Origin: Alteribacillus sp041949975
Lineage (GTDB): Bacteria; Bacillota; Bacilli; Bacillales; Marinococcaceae
Assembly: GCF_041949975.1 (NCBI RefSeq)
Contig: NZ_JBHFQG010000003.1
Location: 1 to 64,000, forward strand
Reading direction: 5' to 3'
DNA length: 64,000 nucleotides
Positions 49,903-57,961 of the stretch are shown piece after piece. The notes below the pieces were generated by a model. That model was given only the letters and a program-made list of their open reading frames with translations, was not told the origin of the DNA and did not search any database. The position numbers and the translations under genes were made by a program. Numbering within the stretch: the stretch's first letter is position 1; each line of letters begins with the position of its first letter.

Positions 49903-51051
49903 ATGAAGAAGAAGTGGTCTTTATTATTTATGATGCTCTTCACGCTTGGAATGCTGCTCGCAGCGTGCGGCGGCGGTGATGACGGCCGTGAAGAAGGCGG
50001 CGATGCCGGCGGTGATGATAGCGGCGACGGCGGACAAGAAGAAGCTGGCGAAGATGCAATGACAGAACTGCAGCTTGGAACTGGTTCAACAGGCGGTACC
50101 TATTATCCACTTGGGCAAGAAATTGCGAATGTTTTGAATGATAACGTTGACATCGAAGGATTTGATGTAAGCGCTGTTTCATCTGATGCATCCGTTGACA
50201 ATCTTGCTCAAATCAGCCGCGGGGATATGCAGCTGGGTATGACTGTTCACCTTACTGCACTTCAAGCGCTTGAAGGAGAAGGAGACTTCGACGGCACCGT
50301 TATCGACAACTTCGGATTTATGGGACATATTTATCCAGAAGTTATGCAGGTAGTAACAACAGAAGACACAGGCGTAACTTCTATTGAAGAACTTGAAGGA
50401 AAAAGAGTGAACCTTGGTCCTGCAGGAAGTGCAACCAACTCTGCTGCTAGACTTATTCTTGAAGCTCACGGGCTTGAAGAAGGAGATTATGAAGCATACG
50501 AAGAAGGATTTGGAGATGCAGCAGGACGTCTTCAGGACGGTAACCTTGATGCAAACTTCGGTCTTCTTGGCCTGCCGGCAGGTAATGTTACAGAGCTTTC
50601 CACTCAACGTGACGTGGTGATTCTCCCAATCGAAGGAGAAGCTCTTGAATACGTAGAAGAAAACAGTGATTACGGTCAGCTTGATATTGAAGCAGATGTG
50701 TATGACTTCCTCGATGAACCAGTAAGCACAGTAACTGCTTACGCAGTGCTCGTTGGTTCTACGGATCAAGTAGATGAAGATACAGGCTATGAAATTACCA
50801 AACAGCTTTATGAAAATGCCGACAGCATTTCTCATGAACAAGGTGAATTCATGACGATGGAAAATATCGTGAACGGTTCCGATGGTATGCCGCTTCACCC
50901 TGGTTCTGAAAGATATTTTGAGGAAGAAGGTCTGCTTGATGGAGAAGGCAGCGGAGATGAGGAAGAAGACGCCGAAGACGCAGACGCTGAAGAAGATACA
51001 GAAAACGGTGAAGAAGCAGAAGTTGCAGAGGAAGACGCTGAAGAAGAATAA
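49903..51051 (+). CDS. TAXI-type TRAP transporter solute-binding lipoprotein
   Basis: A 382-residue binding protein of the TAXI group. Signal peptide with lipobox (GMLLAACGGG), an Asp/Gly-rich linker, then the TAXI entry motif LQLGTGSTGGTYYPLGQEIA, AVSSDASVDNLAQISRGDMQ and VNLGPAGSATNSAARLILEA. Characterised TAXI proteins bind glutamate, glutamine or other carboxylates. The last 30 residues are a Glu/Asp tail not seen in ordinary members. The partner permease follows 274 bases later with a terminator in between, which would give more binding protein than permease. Confidence 0.9.
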   Translation: MKKKWSLLFMMLFTLGMLLAACGGGDDGREEGGDAGGDDSGDGGQEEAGEDAMTELQLGTGSTGGTYYPLGQEIANVLNDNVDIEGFDVSAVSSDASVDNLAQISRGDMQLGMTVHLTALQALEGEGDFDGTVIDNFGFMGHIYPEVMQVVTTEDTGVTSIEELEGKRVNLGPAGSATNSAARLILEAHGLEEGDYEAYEEGFGDAAGRLQDGNLDANFGLLGLPAGNVTELSTQRDVVILPIEGEALEYVEENSDYGQLDIEADVYDFLDEPVSTVTAYAVLVGSTDQVDEDTGYEITKQLYENADSISHEQGEFMTMENIVNGSDGMPLHPGSERYFEEEGLLDGEGSGDEEEDAEDADAEEDTENGEEAEVAEEDAEEE

Positions 51052-51065
51052 TATTAGTGTATTTG

Positions 51066-51093
51066 TAAGGCCGGAGTTCTCCGGCCTTTTTAT
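51066..51093 (+). terminator. Terminator between binding protein and permease
   Basis: AAGGCCGGAG pairs with CTCCGGCCTT and is followed by TTTAT. It separates the two transporter genes. The remainder of the gap, to 51325, is AT-rich; TTAAACCT/AGGTTTAA-like sequence near 51119-51143 may be an operator or promoter, not resolved. Confidence 0.8.
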
Positions 51094-51325
51094 AATGGAT
51101 AAAATTATCAGATTTTTTTAGGTTTAAAGGATTTTTTTTAACCTGGCTAATAATATAATATAGTAAAGTCGCACCACCTTAGCCTTTGCAACAGACAAAA
51201 TGATTTATATTTGTTATGATATTTAAGTCACACCTGTCGCTTTATCGGTTATTTTCGTATCCTTTTTTTCATTAGAAAAAATATTCAAATATATTCAAAT
51301 TATTTAGTTGAGGTGGTGACTGTTT

Positions 51326-53278
51326 ATGGCTAAAAACCAGCAAAAAAACCAAGGATTAACTCAAGATGAACTGCTAAAAAAATACGACAAAGAATCTACA
51401 TACCGCACGAATCTTGGGAAGTGGGGTCTTTTAGTTACGCTAATAGGGGTAGGGTTAACGATCTTTCATTTATGGACAGCCAGCAACCCTTATCGTTCCG
51501 TCATTCAGGGGGCAATACATCTAGCTGGGGGAATGTCATTAATCTTTCTTTTATATCCGATGAAAAAATCAATGACCAATAAAAAAGGTATTCCCTGGTA
51601 TGATGTTATTCTTGCCTTCATCGCTCTATTTGCTAATTTTTACATTGTTTTTAATTATGATAATTTATTCAGATCATCCGTCGTAACAGGATTTGATACA
51701 TTCGATAAAGCGGTGGCTATTACGTTTATTATCCTGTTGTTAGAGGGCACACGGCGTGCGGTAGGACTTCCTATTATTATCATAGCAATCCTGGCCATCG
51801 CTTATGGTCTTTGGGGAAGCGGCATCCCATATTTTGGCCACGCAGGATTTTCGTTTGACCGGCTCATGACCGACCTGGTGTATTCTAGTGAAGCTATTTT
51901 TGGAACGCCGGTACAGATTTCATCTACTTATATTTATTTGTTTTTATTCTTTGGTGTAATGTTAGTGAAAACCAATATCGGTCAATTTTTTAACGATCTG
52001 GCTTTTGGTCTGACAGGCCGTTTTACTGGCGGTACAGCGAAAGCTGCAGTATTTGCTTCCGGACTTCAAGGGATGGTAACAGGAAGCTCGGTGGCTAACA
52101 CGGTTAGTTCTGGCTCGTTTACTATACCAATGATGAAACGTGCAGGGTTTAAACCAGAGTTTGCAGCAGCAACCGAAGCCTCTGCTTCCACAGGCGGGCA
52201 GATCATGCCGCCGATTATGGGTGCTGCTGCGTTTATTATGATTGAAACTATTGGAGTTCCATATAATGAAATTATCCTCGTAGCTCTTATTCCAGCTTTG
52301 CTTTATTTCTCCGGTGTGTTTATAGGAACACACTTTGAAGCAAGAAAACAGCGAATTTACGGGCTGCCTAAAAGTGATCTTCCTTCTGCAAAAGCTTTAA
52401 TAAAAAAAGTTGATCTTTTGCTGCCGTTAGTCGCTATTTTATTTATGCTTTACAGCGGATACACGCCTACTACTGCCGCTTTATGGGGAATTTTCGTAGC
52501 ATTTGTAATCAGTTTCTTTCGAAAAGAAACACGTTTATCGCTTAAGGACATGATTTATACGCTTGAGCAAGGGGCTCGGATTGCCCTTCCCGTCATAGCA
52601 GCAGTAGCTACTGCTGGTATTATTGTTGGGATTGTCGTATATACCGGCCTTGGCGGAAAGATAGCTAACGGTATTATTGACCTGGCAAACGGCCAATTTT
52701 TCCTCGTTATGTTCTTTACGATGATTGCTTGTATTATTTTAGGAATGGGGCTTCCGACTACAGCAAACTACGTTGTTACAGCATCACTTGCAGCTCCTGC
52801 TCTCATCGAATTAGGTGTACCGGTTATAGCCGCTCATTTCTTTGTATTTTATTTTGGTATTGTGGCAGATATCACTCCGCCTGTATGTCTTGCCGCGTAC
52901 GCCGGAGCCGGAATTGCGAGAGCCAATCCGATGAAAGCAGGTGTAACATCGGTTAAGCTGGCTATCGCAGCTTTTGTTATTCCGTATATATTTGTCACAA
53001 ACCCTGTGCTAGTGCTTCAGGATGCTACGGCCGCGACGTTGATTCCTGCCTTGATTACTGCTTTGATCGGAATGATCGGTATTAGTGCAGGCATGATTAA
53101 TTATTTTGTGGTTAAAAACATTTTTCTAGAGCGGTTGTTGCTGCTTGCAGGCGGTATCATGCTGCTATTGCCGGACCTTTATATTTCTATGCCAGGGCTT
53201 GGGTTGATTGTAATAGTTTACTTGATTCAACGATTTAGAAAAGGAAAAATGGACAAAAGCGAAGCTGCAGTTTCCTAG
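51326..53278 (+). CDS. TRAP transporter fused permease (TAXI type, DctQM fusion)
   Basis: A 650-residue fused small-plus-large TRAP membrane subunit with about 16-17 helices. The large-subunit core has SGLQGMVTGSSVANTVSSGS, PEFAAATEASASTGGQIMPP, IMGAAAFIMIETIGVPY and IILGMGLPTTANYVVTASLA, all typical. It takes up substrate delivered by the TAXI lipoprotein using the sodium or proton gradient. The ATG follows GAGGTGGTG. An RpiR regulator and amino-acid enzymes lie downstream on the other strand. Confidence 0.92.
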   Translation: MAKNQQKNQGLTQDELLKKYDKESTYRTNLGKWGLLVTLIGVGLTIFHLWTASNPYRSVIQGAIHLAGGMSLIFLLYPMKKSMTNKKGIPWYDVILAFIALFANFYIVFNYDNLFRSSVVTGFDTFDKAVAITFIILLLEGTRRAVGLPIIIIAILAIAYGLWGSGIPYFGHAGFSFDRLMTDLVYSSEAIFGTPVQISSTYIYLFLFFGVMLVKTNIGQFFNDLAFGLTGRFTGGTAKAAVFASGLQGMVTGSSVANTVSSGSFTIPMMKRAGFKPEFAAATEASASTGGQIMPPIMGAAAFIMIETIGVPYNEIILVALIPALLYFSGVFIGTHFEARKQRIYGLPKSDLPSAKALIKKVDLLLPLVAILFMLYSGYTPTTAALWGIFVAFVISFFRKETRLSLKDMIYTLEQGARIALPVIAAVATAGIIVGIVVYTGLGGKIANGIIDLANGQFFLVMFFTMIACIILGMGLPTTANYVVTASLAAPALIELGVPVIAAHFFVFYFGIVADITPPVCLAAYAGAGIARANPMKAGVTSVKLAIAAFVIPYIFVTNPVLVLQDATAATLIPALITALIGMIGISAGMINYFVVKNIFLERLLLLAGGIMLLLPDLYISMPGLGLIVIVYLIQRFRKGKMDKSEAAVS

Positions 53279-53282
53279 GATA

Positions 53283-53523
53283 TGAACAAAAGCGCAAGCG
53301 CCCTGATCAGCCTCGACAGGTAAATATTCTCCAGGCATGAAAGGCGCTCTTATTTCCACAGGATGTGCTGACTTTTGCGTTGCGAACACGATGTTCGCGA
53401 TTCTAGCAAAAGTTCCTTAAACCGTCTTGGGCCTCCGAGAGGCTCGGCGCTGAAGCTAGACGCAGATCAAACAAAATGGAGATAGTTATCCACAACTTGT
53501 AAAAACATAATTTCCTAAACAAA
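53283..53523 (+). repeat. Dispersed DnaA-box repeat, most complete copy (6)
   Basis: About 240 bp: AACAAAAGCGCAAGCGCCCT, CTCGACAGGTAAATATTCTC, CACAGGATGTGCTGACTTTT, GTTGCGAACACGATGTTCGC, CCTTAAACCGTCTTGGGCCT, CGGCGCTGAAGCTAGACGCA, then TTATCCACA at 53486-53494 and TTTCCTAAACAA at the end. It sits between the permease stop codon and its terminator, like copy 2 behind trpS. No reading frame of note. Related GCGCTTGCGCTTTT elements are common between genes in Bacillaceae (recalled). Confidence 0.8.
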
Positions 53524-53525
53524 TA

Positions 53526-53572
53526 AAAAAGCCGAGGAGATGGTAAAAATTCCATCTCCTCGGCTTTTTTTA
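53526..53572. terminator. Bidirectional terminator between permease and rpiR genes
   Basis: AAGCCGAGGAGATGG pairs with CCATCTCCTCGGCTT around TAAAAATT, with A-run before and T-run after. It can serve both converging genes. Confidence 0.85.
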
Positions 53573-54424
53573 ATCATGAAATACGTCAAATGTTTCCCAC
53601 AATCCCTCTAATTCCTGAAGCCGTGCTTCGACCTTTTTGTGTTCAGAGCGTGTCACTGCTGTAATTAATGCACTTACAATACTTAACGGTGCAGAAAATG
53701 AATCGATAAAAGAGTTAATTTCAGTCGCTGCAAGTAATTTACGATCTCCATACGGCACAAGCGGCGACATTAAGTGATCAGTAAGTACCAACGTTTTCGC
53801 GCCCCGTTGTTTGGCGTACTTCATTACTTCAACCGTTCTTTTCGTATACCGTGAAAAACCAAAACCGATGACAAGATCATCTGAAGTAATATCAAGCAAA
53901 TGTTCTGACACACCATCCGCTTCTCTTAACAATTCTGTATTTTGCAAGACAAGGTCGAGATAAAATTCTAAAAAGGATCCAATACTTACAGCACTTCGAT
54001 AAGCAATAATATAAATACGTTTCGCTTTAATGATGTCATTTACCGCTGCTTCAAAAACTTTTGAATCCATTTGCTGCAAGGTTTCTTTTAAATTTTGCAT
54101 ATCATCTGCAAGTATTTCTGTCACTGCATTCTCCGGCTGGTCCTCTTCATCTGTAGTATGAGCAAATACTTCAGCCGATGTCCATTTCCGCTGTAGCGCT
54201 TCCTGTAAATGCCGCTGCATATCCGGGTAGCCGTTAAAGTCTAAAAATACGGCGAATCGAATGACAGTAGCCTCTCCTACTCCCGCATTTTTAGCTAATT
54301 TAGAAGCAGTTAAAAAAGGTGCTGTTTCTGAATGATTAATTAAATAATTAGCGATTTTTTTCTGAGATTTGCTCATTTGATCTTGAAGTTCCATAATACG
54401 ATTGTAAACATCACTTTCAAGCAT
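53570..54424 (-). CDS. MurR/RpiR-family transcriptional regulator
   Basis: A 284-residue regulator: N-terminal HTH_6 domain (MSKSQKKIANYLINHSETAP, then ASKLAKNAGVGEATVIRFAV) and C-terminal SIS domain (RIYIIAYRSAVSIGSFLEFY, GFGFSRYTKRTVEVMKYAKQ, then GAKTLVLTDH). SIS domains usually sense sugar phosphates, but RpiR-type proteins near amino-acid genes also exist. It ends 27 bases after the aminotransferase gene on the same strand, so the two are probably one operon. Its operator may be the AATGAA/TTCATT cluster at 55867-56078. Confidence 0.87.
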   Translation of the reverse strand: MLESDVYNRIMELQDQMSKSQKKIANYLINHSETAPFLTASKLAKNAGVGEATVIRFAVFLDFNGYPDMQRHLQEALQRKWTSAEVFAHTTDEEDQPENAVTEILADDMQNLKETLQQMDSKVFEAAVNDIIKAKRIYIIAYRSAVSIGSFLEFYLDLVLQNTELLREADGVSEHLLDITSDDLVIGFGFSRYTKRTVEVMKYAKQRGAKTLVLTDHLMSPLVPYGDRKLLAATEINSFIDSFSAPLSIVSALITAVTRSEHKKVEARLQELEGLWETFDVFHD

Positions 54425-54451
54425 GGCAGCCCTCATTCCTTTTAAAACCGT

Positions 54452-55846
54452 TTAGAAACGAGGACCTCCATAAACCTCCCTCAGTACTTCATCATAAGCC
54501 TCCAATGTTTTGTTAATGTCTTCATCACTATGCGCTGTTGATATACTATAACGGTTCATTGGCTTCACATAAATTCCTTTGCCTAAGAGACGGAAGTCTA
54601 TCTCTTTTCTCGTGGCCAGGTCGGTTTTTTGAAGGTCCCGATAGTTTCGTATCTTATCTTTATTCAATACTACACTAAATATAGAACCTATGCCAACCGC
54701 CTCGCCTTGTACTCCGTATTTTTGGAGCATTTCGCTAATACCATTTTTCAGCGTTTCTGTCCTTTTCATAACGTCATCTATTTCTTTTTCCAAAATATCG
54801 AGTACGGCCATGCCGGCAGCAAGAATCATAGGGTGGCCATTATACGTTCCACTGTGGAACAATACATCTTTTGACGAAGAGCGAGTGCTTTGGCTGCTGT
54901 CAAAAACATCAGAGCCTTGAGAAGGGGCGCTGTGCATCATTATTTCTTTTTTACCCCCTACGACACCAACAGGATAACCTCCTCCTACTGCCTTGCCTAA
55001 CGTGGTCAAATCAGGAGTGACATCGTATAATTTTTGCGCTCCGCCAAGGCAGGTTCGATACCCTGTTTTTACTTCGTCAAAGATGAGCACAATACCTAAT
55101 TCATCCGTTATCGCGCGCAGCCCTTTCATAAATGATTTTTCTGCAGGAATGAAGCCAGCCTGCACAGGTTCAATCATAACTGCACCAATTTCATCTTTAT
55201 GCTTCGTTAATATTTTTTCACATGCTTTTAAGTTGTTAAAAGGCAATGTAATTGTGTTTCGGGCATGGGCCGGATGCATTCCTTTTGACTCAGGTAAAGA
55301 ACAGGGAGCCTCTTCTTCACCAGCTTCTTTAACGGAAGGATTCACACTTACAAGCATTTGATCGTATCCGCCGTGGTAATGACCTTCAAACTTAGCTATT
55401 TTATGTTTTCCCGTGTGAGCGGCTGCAAGGCGCAGGGAAAGCAGTGTAGCTTCCGTGCCTGAATTGGTATAACGCAGCAGCTCCATACTTGGAAAGTGCT
55501 TCTGCAGTCTATTGCCCATTTCTACTTCCAAATAATGAGGCGTACCAAACAGCCATGTACCATCTCTATCCATTTGTTCTATCACAGCATTTTTCACTTG
55601 CTCGTGTCCATGCCCTGTAACAAGGGAACCATAGCTCATTAATAAATCGATGTACTCCTTGTTGTCCATGTCAGTTAGTTTAGAACCTTTCCCATGCTTC
55701 ATAACAACTGGATGCGGTTCAAAATATTTAATATTTGCCGTTACTCCTCCAGGCATCACCTTTTTTGCTTCTTCCATGAATACCTGAGAAGAAGGTGTCT
55801 CTTTTTTGTAATCTAGAATGGGATGTTCTAATTTCTGAACGGCCAC
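54452..55846 (-). CDS. Class III aminotransferase, glutamate-1-semialdehyde aminomutase-like
   Basis: A 464-residue PLP enzyme related to GSA aminomutase. Visible marks: KVMPGGVTANIKYFEPHPVV, YTNSGTEATLLSLRLAAAHT, FEGHYHGGYDQMLVS, the PLP Asp in VLIFDEVKTGYRTCLGG and the Schiff-base Lys in LTTLGKAVGGGYPVGVVGG. It lies away from haem genes and in a cluster with a TRAP importer, an RpiR regulator and a KamA-type aminomutase, so haem synthesis is unlikely. Some GSA-like enzymes transaminate beta-amino acids, which would fit the neighbours; that is inference. Confidence 0.85.
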   Translation of the reverse strand: MAVQKLEHPILDYKKETPSSQVFMEEAKKVMPGGVTANIKYFEPHPVVMKHGKGSKLTDMDNKEYIDLLMSYGSLVTGHGHEQVKNAVIEQMDRDGTWLFGTPHYLEVEMGNRLQKHFPSMELLRYTNSGTEATLLSLRLAAAHTGKHKIAKFEGHYHGGYDQMLVSVNPSVKEAGEEEAPCSLPESKGMHPAHARNTITLPFNNLKACEKILTKHKDEIGAVMIEPVQAGFIPAEKSFMKGLRAITDELGIVLIFDEVKTGYRTCLGGAQKLYDVTPDLTTLGKAVGGGYPVGVVGGKKEIMMHSAPSQGSDVFDSSQSTRSSSKDVLFHSGTYNGHPMILAAGMAVLDILEKEIDDVMKRTETLKNGISEMLQKYGVQGEAVGIGSIFSVVLNKDKIRNYRDLQKTDLATRKEIDFRLLGKGIYVKPMNRYSISTAHSDEDINKTLEAYDEVLREVYGGPRF

Positions 55847-55866
55847 TTTCTTTCGCTCCTCTTTTT

Positions 55867-56078
55867 AATGAATTTTTCACTTCATAAATACTTATTAATG
55901 AATTACACATTTCATTCTAATGGATGAATGTCATTTTGTGAAGTGTTAATTTCATTTATTTTAATTTTGAAATATTTAATTCATATTATAATGAACTTAT
56001 TATTTCATTAACTACAATTTATGAATGTCAAACTTCATTTTGAGCTTTTACCATTTGTTAAGAAACTTTTCCTTCATT
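55867..56078. promoter_or_regulatory. AATGAA/TTCATT cluster between divergent aminotransferase and aminomutase genes
   Basis: AATGAA stands at 55867, 55897 and 55990; its complement TTCATT at 55911, 55951, 56004, 56034 and 56073, and near-matches (GATGAATG, TATGAATG, CTTCATAA) lie between them. Eight exact hexamers in 212 bases exceeds what even this AT-rich sequence would lead one to expect by eye. Binding sites for the RpiR-type regulator next door are a likely explanation. It accounts for most of the gene-free stretch 55847-56195. Confidence 0.45.
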
Positions 56079-56110
56079 TAATTCGCCCTTTTTAAATTTT
56101 TCTTTCTTTT

Positions 56111-56140
56111 TTGACTATTCTTAACCCTCACTGTTATACT
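56111..56140 (+). promoter_or_regulatory. Promoter of the KamA-like gene
   Basis: TTGACT (56111-56116) followed after 17-18 bases by TTATAC/TATACT (56134-56140). It lies immediately downstream of the TTCATT cluster. Confidence 0.55.
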
Positions 56141-56195
56141 TCAACTGAATACCATAAACATGTAAAACTTCAGTTTTAGAAAGGTGTGGAGGCTT

Positions 56196-57386
56196 TTGGC
56201 ACAACCAAAGTACATTACCAAAATTGATCAAATTAAAGAAATTCCAGAGGAAGAACGTGAACGATTAAAAAAGATTACCGAAAAGTTTGTGTTTCGTGTA
56301 AATGAATACTATTTAAGCCTTATTGATTGGAAAGACCCTAATGATCCTATTAAAAACTTAGTTATACCAAATGAAGGGGAGCTTTCTGAATACGGCCGCT
56401 GGGACGCCTCAGATGAGGATACAAACTACGCAGCTCCCGGCTGTCAGCATAAGTATGAAACTACTGCACTGTTAATCTGTTCTGAGGTGTGCGGGGCTTA
56501 TTGCCGTTACTGTTTCCGTAAGCGTTTATTCCGAAACGATGTAAAAGAAGCAATGTCGGATGTTGATCCAGGACTCGAATACATCCGTAACCATCCGGAA
56601 ATAAATAACGTCCTTCTTACCGGTGGAGACCCATTAATTCTGGCAACAAAAAAGCTGCGTTATATCATTAAAGAATTACGCAGCATTCCACACGTGAAAA
56701 TTATCCGTATTGGCTCTAAACTTCCTGTTTTTAATCCGATGAGAATTTACGAAGATGAATCTCTCTTAGAACTCATCCGAGAGTATTCTACACCGGATAA
56801 CCGCATTTATATTATGGCTCATGTGAACCATCCGCGTGAGATTACAGATGAAGCGAAAAAAGCATTTGAAACGCTCCATGACGCTGGCGCCATTGTAGTA
56901 AACCAGACTCCTGTATTAAAAGGAATCAACGCCAACCCTGATGACCTGGCAGAACTGCTTGATAAATTGTCCTGGGCAGGCGTCACTCCTTATTATTTCT
57001 TTATTAATCGTCCGGTAGCCGGAAACAACGACTTTGTGCTCACGTTAAAAGAAGCGTATGATGCTGTGGAAGAAGCGAAAGCAAAGACGAGCGGACTTGG
57101 AAAACGTATCCGTCTTTCGATGAGCCATACTTCTGGTAAAATTGAAATCTTAGCAATCGAAGATGGAAAAGCATATTTAAAATATCATCAGTCCCGGGAC
57201 GGAAACTACGGCAAATTTATGGTGCTGGACTGTCCTGAGAAAGCAGCATGGTTTGATGACCTGCCAGGAAATGAAAAGTATTGGGAAAAACCGAAGAAGA
57301 AAGTAGAAGAAGTTGTATCTGTTAACGAAATGCCTGATATGCCGCAAAAACGAAGAAGAAAAGCACAAAAAACAGCTGCACAATAA
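56196..57386 (+). CDS. Short KamA-family radical SAM aminomutase (glutamate-type substrate likely rather than lysine)
   Basis: A radical SAM, PLP-dependent 2,3-aminomutase of 396 residues. The cluster motif is CSEVCGAYCRYCFRKRLF (CxxxCxxC), the SAM site NVLLTGGDPLI, and the PLP Lys is in MSHTSGKIEI. By my recollection of Clostridium subterminale lysine 2,3-aminomutase, lysine is held by Asp293 (YYIYQCD) and Asp330 (seven before the PLP Lys); here these are Arg (YYFFINR) and Ser. Glutamate 2,3-aminomutase is reported to have Lys and Asn at these places, so an acidic substrate is suggested. The C-terminus is a basic tail (KKKVEEV..KRRRKAQK). The start is uncertain: TTG 56196 (MAQPKYI) or GTG 56184. 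Confidence 0.8.
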   Translation: MAQPKYITKIDQIKEIPEEERERLKKITEKFVFRVNEYYLSLIDWKDPNDPIKNLVIPNEGELSEYGRWDASDEDTNYAAPGCQHKYETTALLICSEVCGAYCRYCFRKRLFRNDVKEAMSDVDPGLEYIRNHPEINNVLLTGGDPLILATKKLRYIIKELRSIPHVKIIRIGSKLPVFNPMRIYEDESLLELIREYSTPDNRIYIMAHVNHPREITDEAKKAFETLHDAGAIVVNQTPVLKGINANPDDLAELLDKLSWAGVTPYYFFINRPVAGNNDFVLTLKEAYDAVEEAKAKTSGLGKRIRLSMSHTSGKIEILAIEDGKAYLKYHQSRDGNYGKFMVLDCPEKAAWFDDLPGNEKYWEKPKKKVEEVVSVNEMPDMPQKRRRKAQKTAAQ

Positions 57387-57392
57387 TGCAAA

Positions 57393-57444
57393 AAGGGCTG
57401 TCTCAAAAGTCGATAGAACATTGACTTTTGAGGATGGCCCATTT
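57393..57444. terminator. GGGCTGTCTCAAAAGTC palindrome, probable terminator
   Basis: GGGCTGTCTCAAAAGTC pairs with GACTTTTGAGGATGGCCC around GATAGAACATT, followed by ATTTTATT. Related in sequence to the palindrome at 231-281, so it is both a terminator and a recurring element. Confidence 0.6.
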
Positions 57445-57577
57445 TATTGGTTTGTTACACACACATACCTTCAGAAGTTTTTGTTCCCATCCATTCCTTT
57501 TTAAACTCTAAAGTACGGGTCCCCCGAGAGCAAACGACTCCACACGATTATTTTTTTCTTCGTTGTAAAATCGTCCT

Positions 57578-57807
57578 TTACACCGGCACTCCGTATATTG
57601 GCACGGTCCTGTCTATCAAACAATAATCTTTTCCATCAATGGTAAATTGCCGGTTCCCTTTGTGTGTCACCTTCTCTTCCCTGGTTTTTTAATTCCATAC
57701 TCGTTTACATCGGTGTATCTCTCTTCAAACGTGATCGTGATATTATCTTATTGATATAAGAATAAAAAGCCTAAAACGATAAAAAGAAGAGTAAAAACAT
57801 GGTACAC
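57578..57807 (-). pseudogene. Decayed small exported-protein gene
   Basis: A GTG start at 57807 behind AAAGGTGG gives MYHVFTLLFIVLGFLFLYQ, a signal or membrane segment, then a stop TAA. The same frame continues DNITITFEERYTDVNEYGIK and stops again; a shifted frame gives KGNRQFTIDGKDYCLIDRTV to a stop at 57578. The pieces look like one protein broken by a stop and a frameshift. Family unknown. The rest of the 575-base gap holds the hairpin at 57393-57444 and nothing else recognised. Confidence 0.35.
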
Positions 57808-57961
57808 ATTCTTGGACCACCTTTTGTAAGAATACAGAATACAGTAACCCTTTTTGTAAAATTACGAAAGAATGTAAAAAGTGTTTCATGATTCGACATT
57901 TTCCTTTTCTGTATCTTTTTTCGTGTTAAAATAGACTCAAAGCGCAGACAGAGGAAGAAGG

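Noticed and set aside
50179..50898. Minus-strand open frame of 239 codons inside the TAXI gene
   Set aside because: It lies wholly within a well-supported gene, is Cys/His/Phe-rich as expected from an antisense of acidic codons, and has no ribosome site.
54452..55846. HemL (haem synthesis) annotation for the aminotransferase
   Set aside because: The sequence is GSA-like, but the neighbourhood lacks hem genes and the protein is longer than HemL (about 430 residues); a general class III aminotransferase call is safer.
56196..57386. Lysine 2,3-aminomutase of the AblA/AblB N-acetyl-beta-lysine osmolyte pathway
   Set aside because: No beta-lysine acetyltransferase (AblB) is adjacent, and the lysine-binding Asp residues appear replaced.
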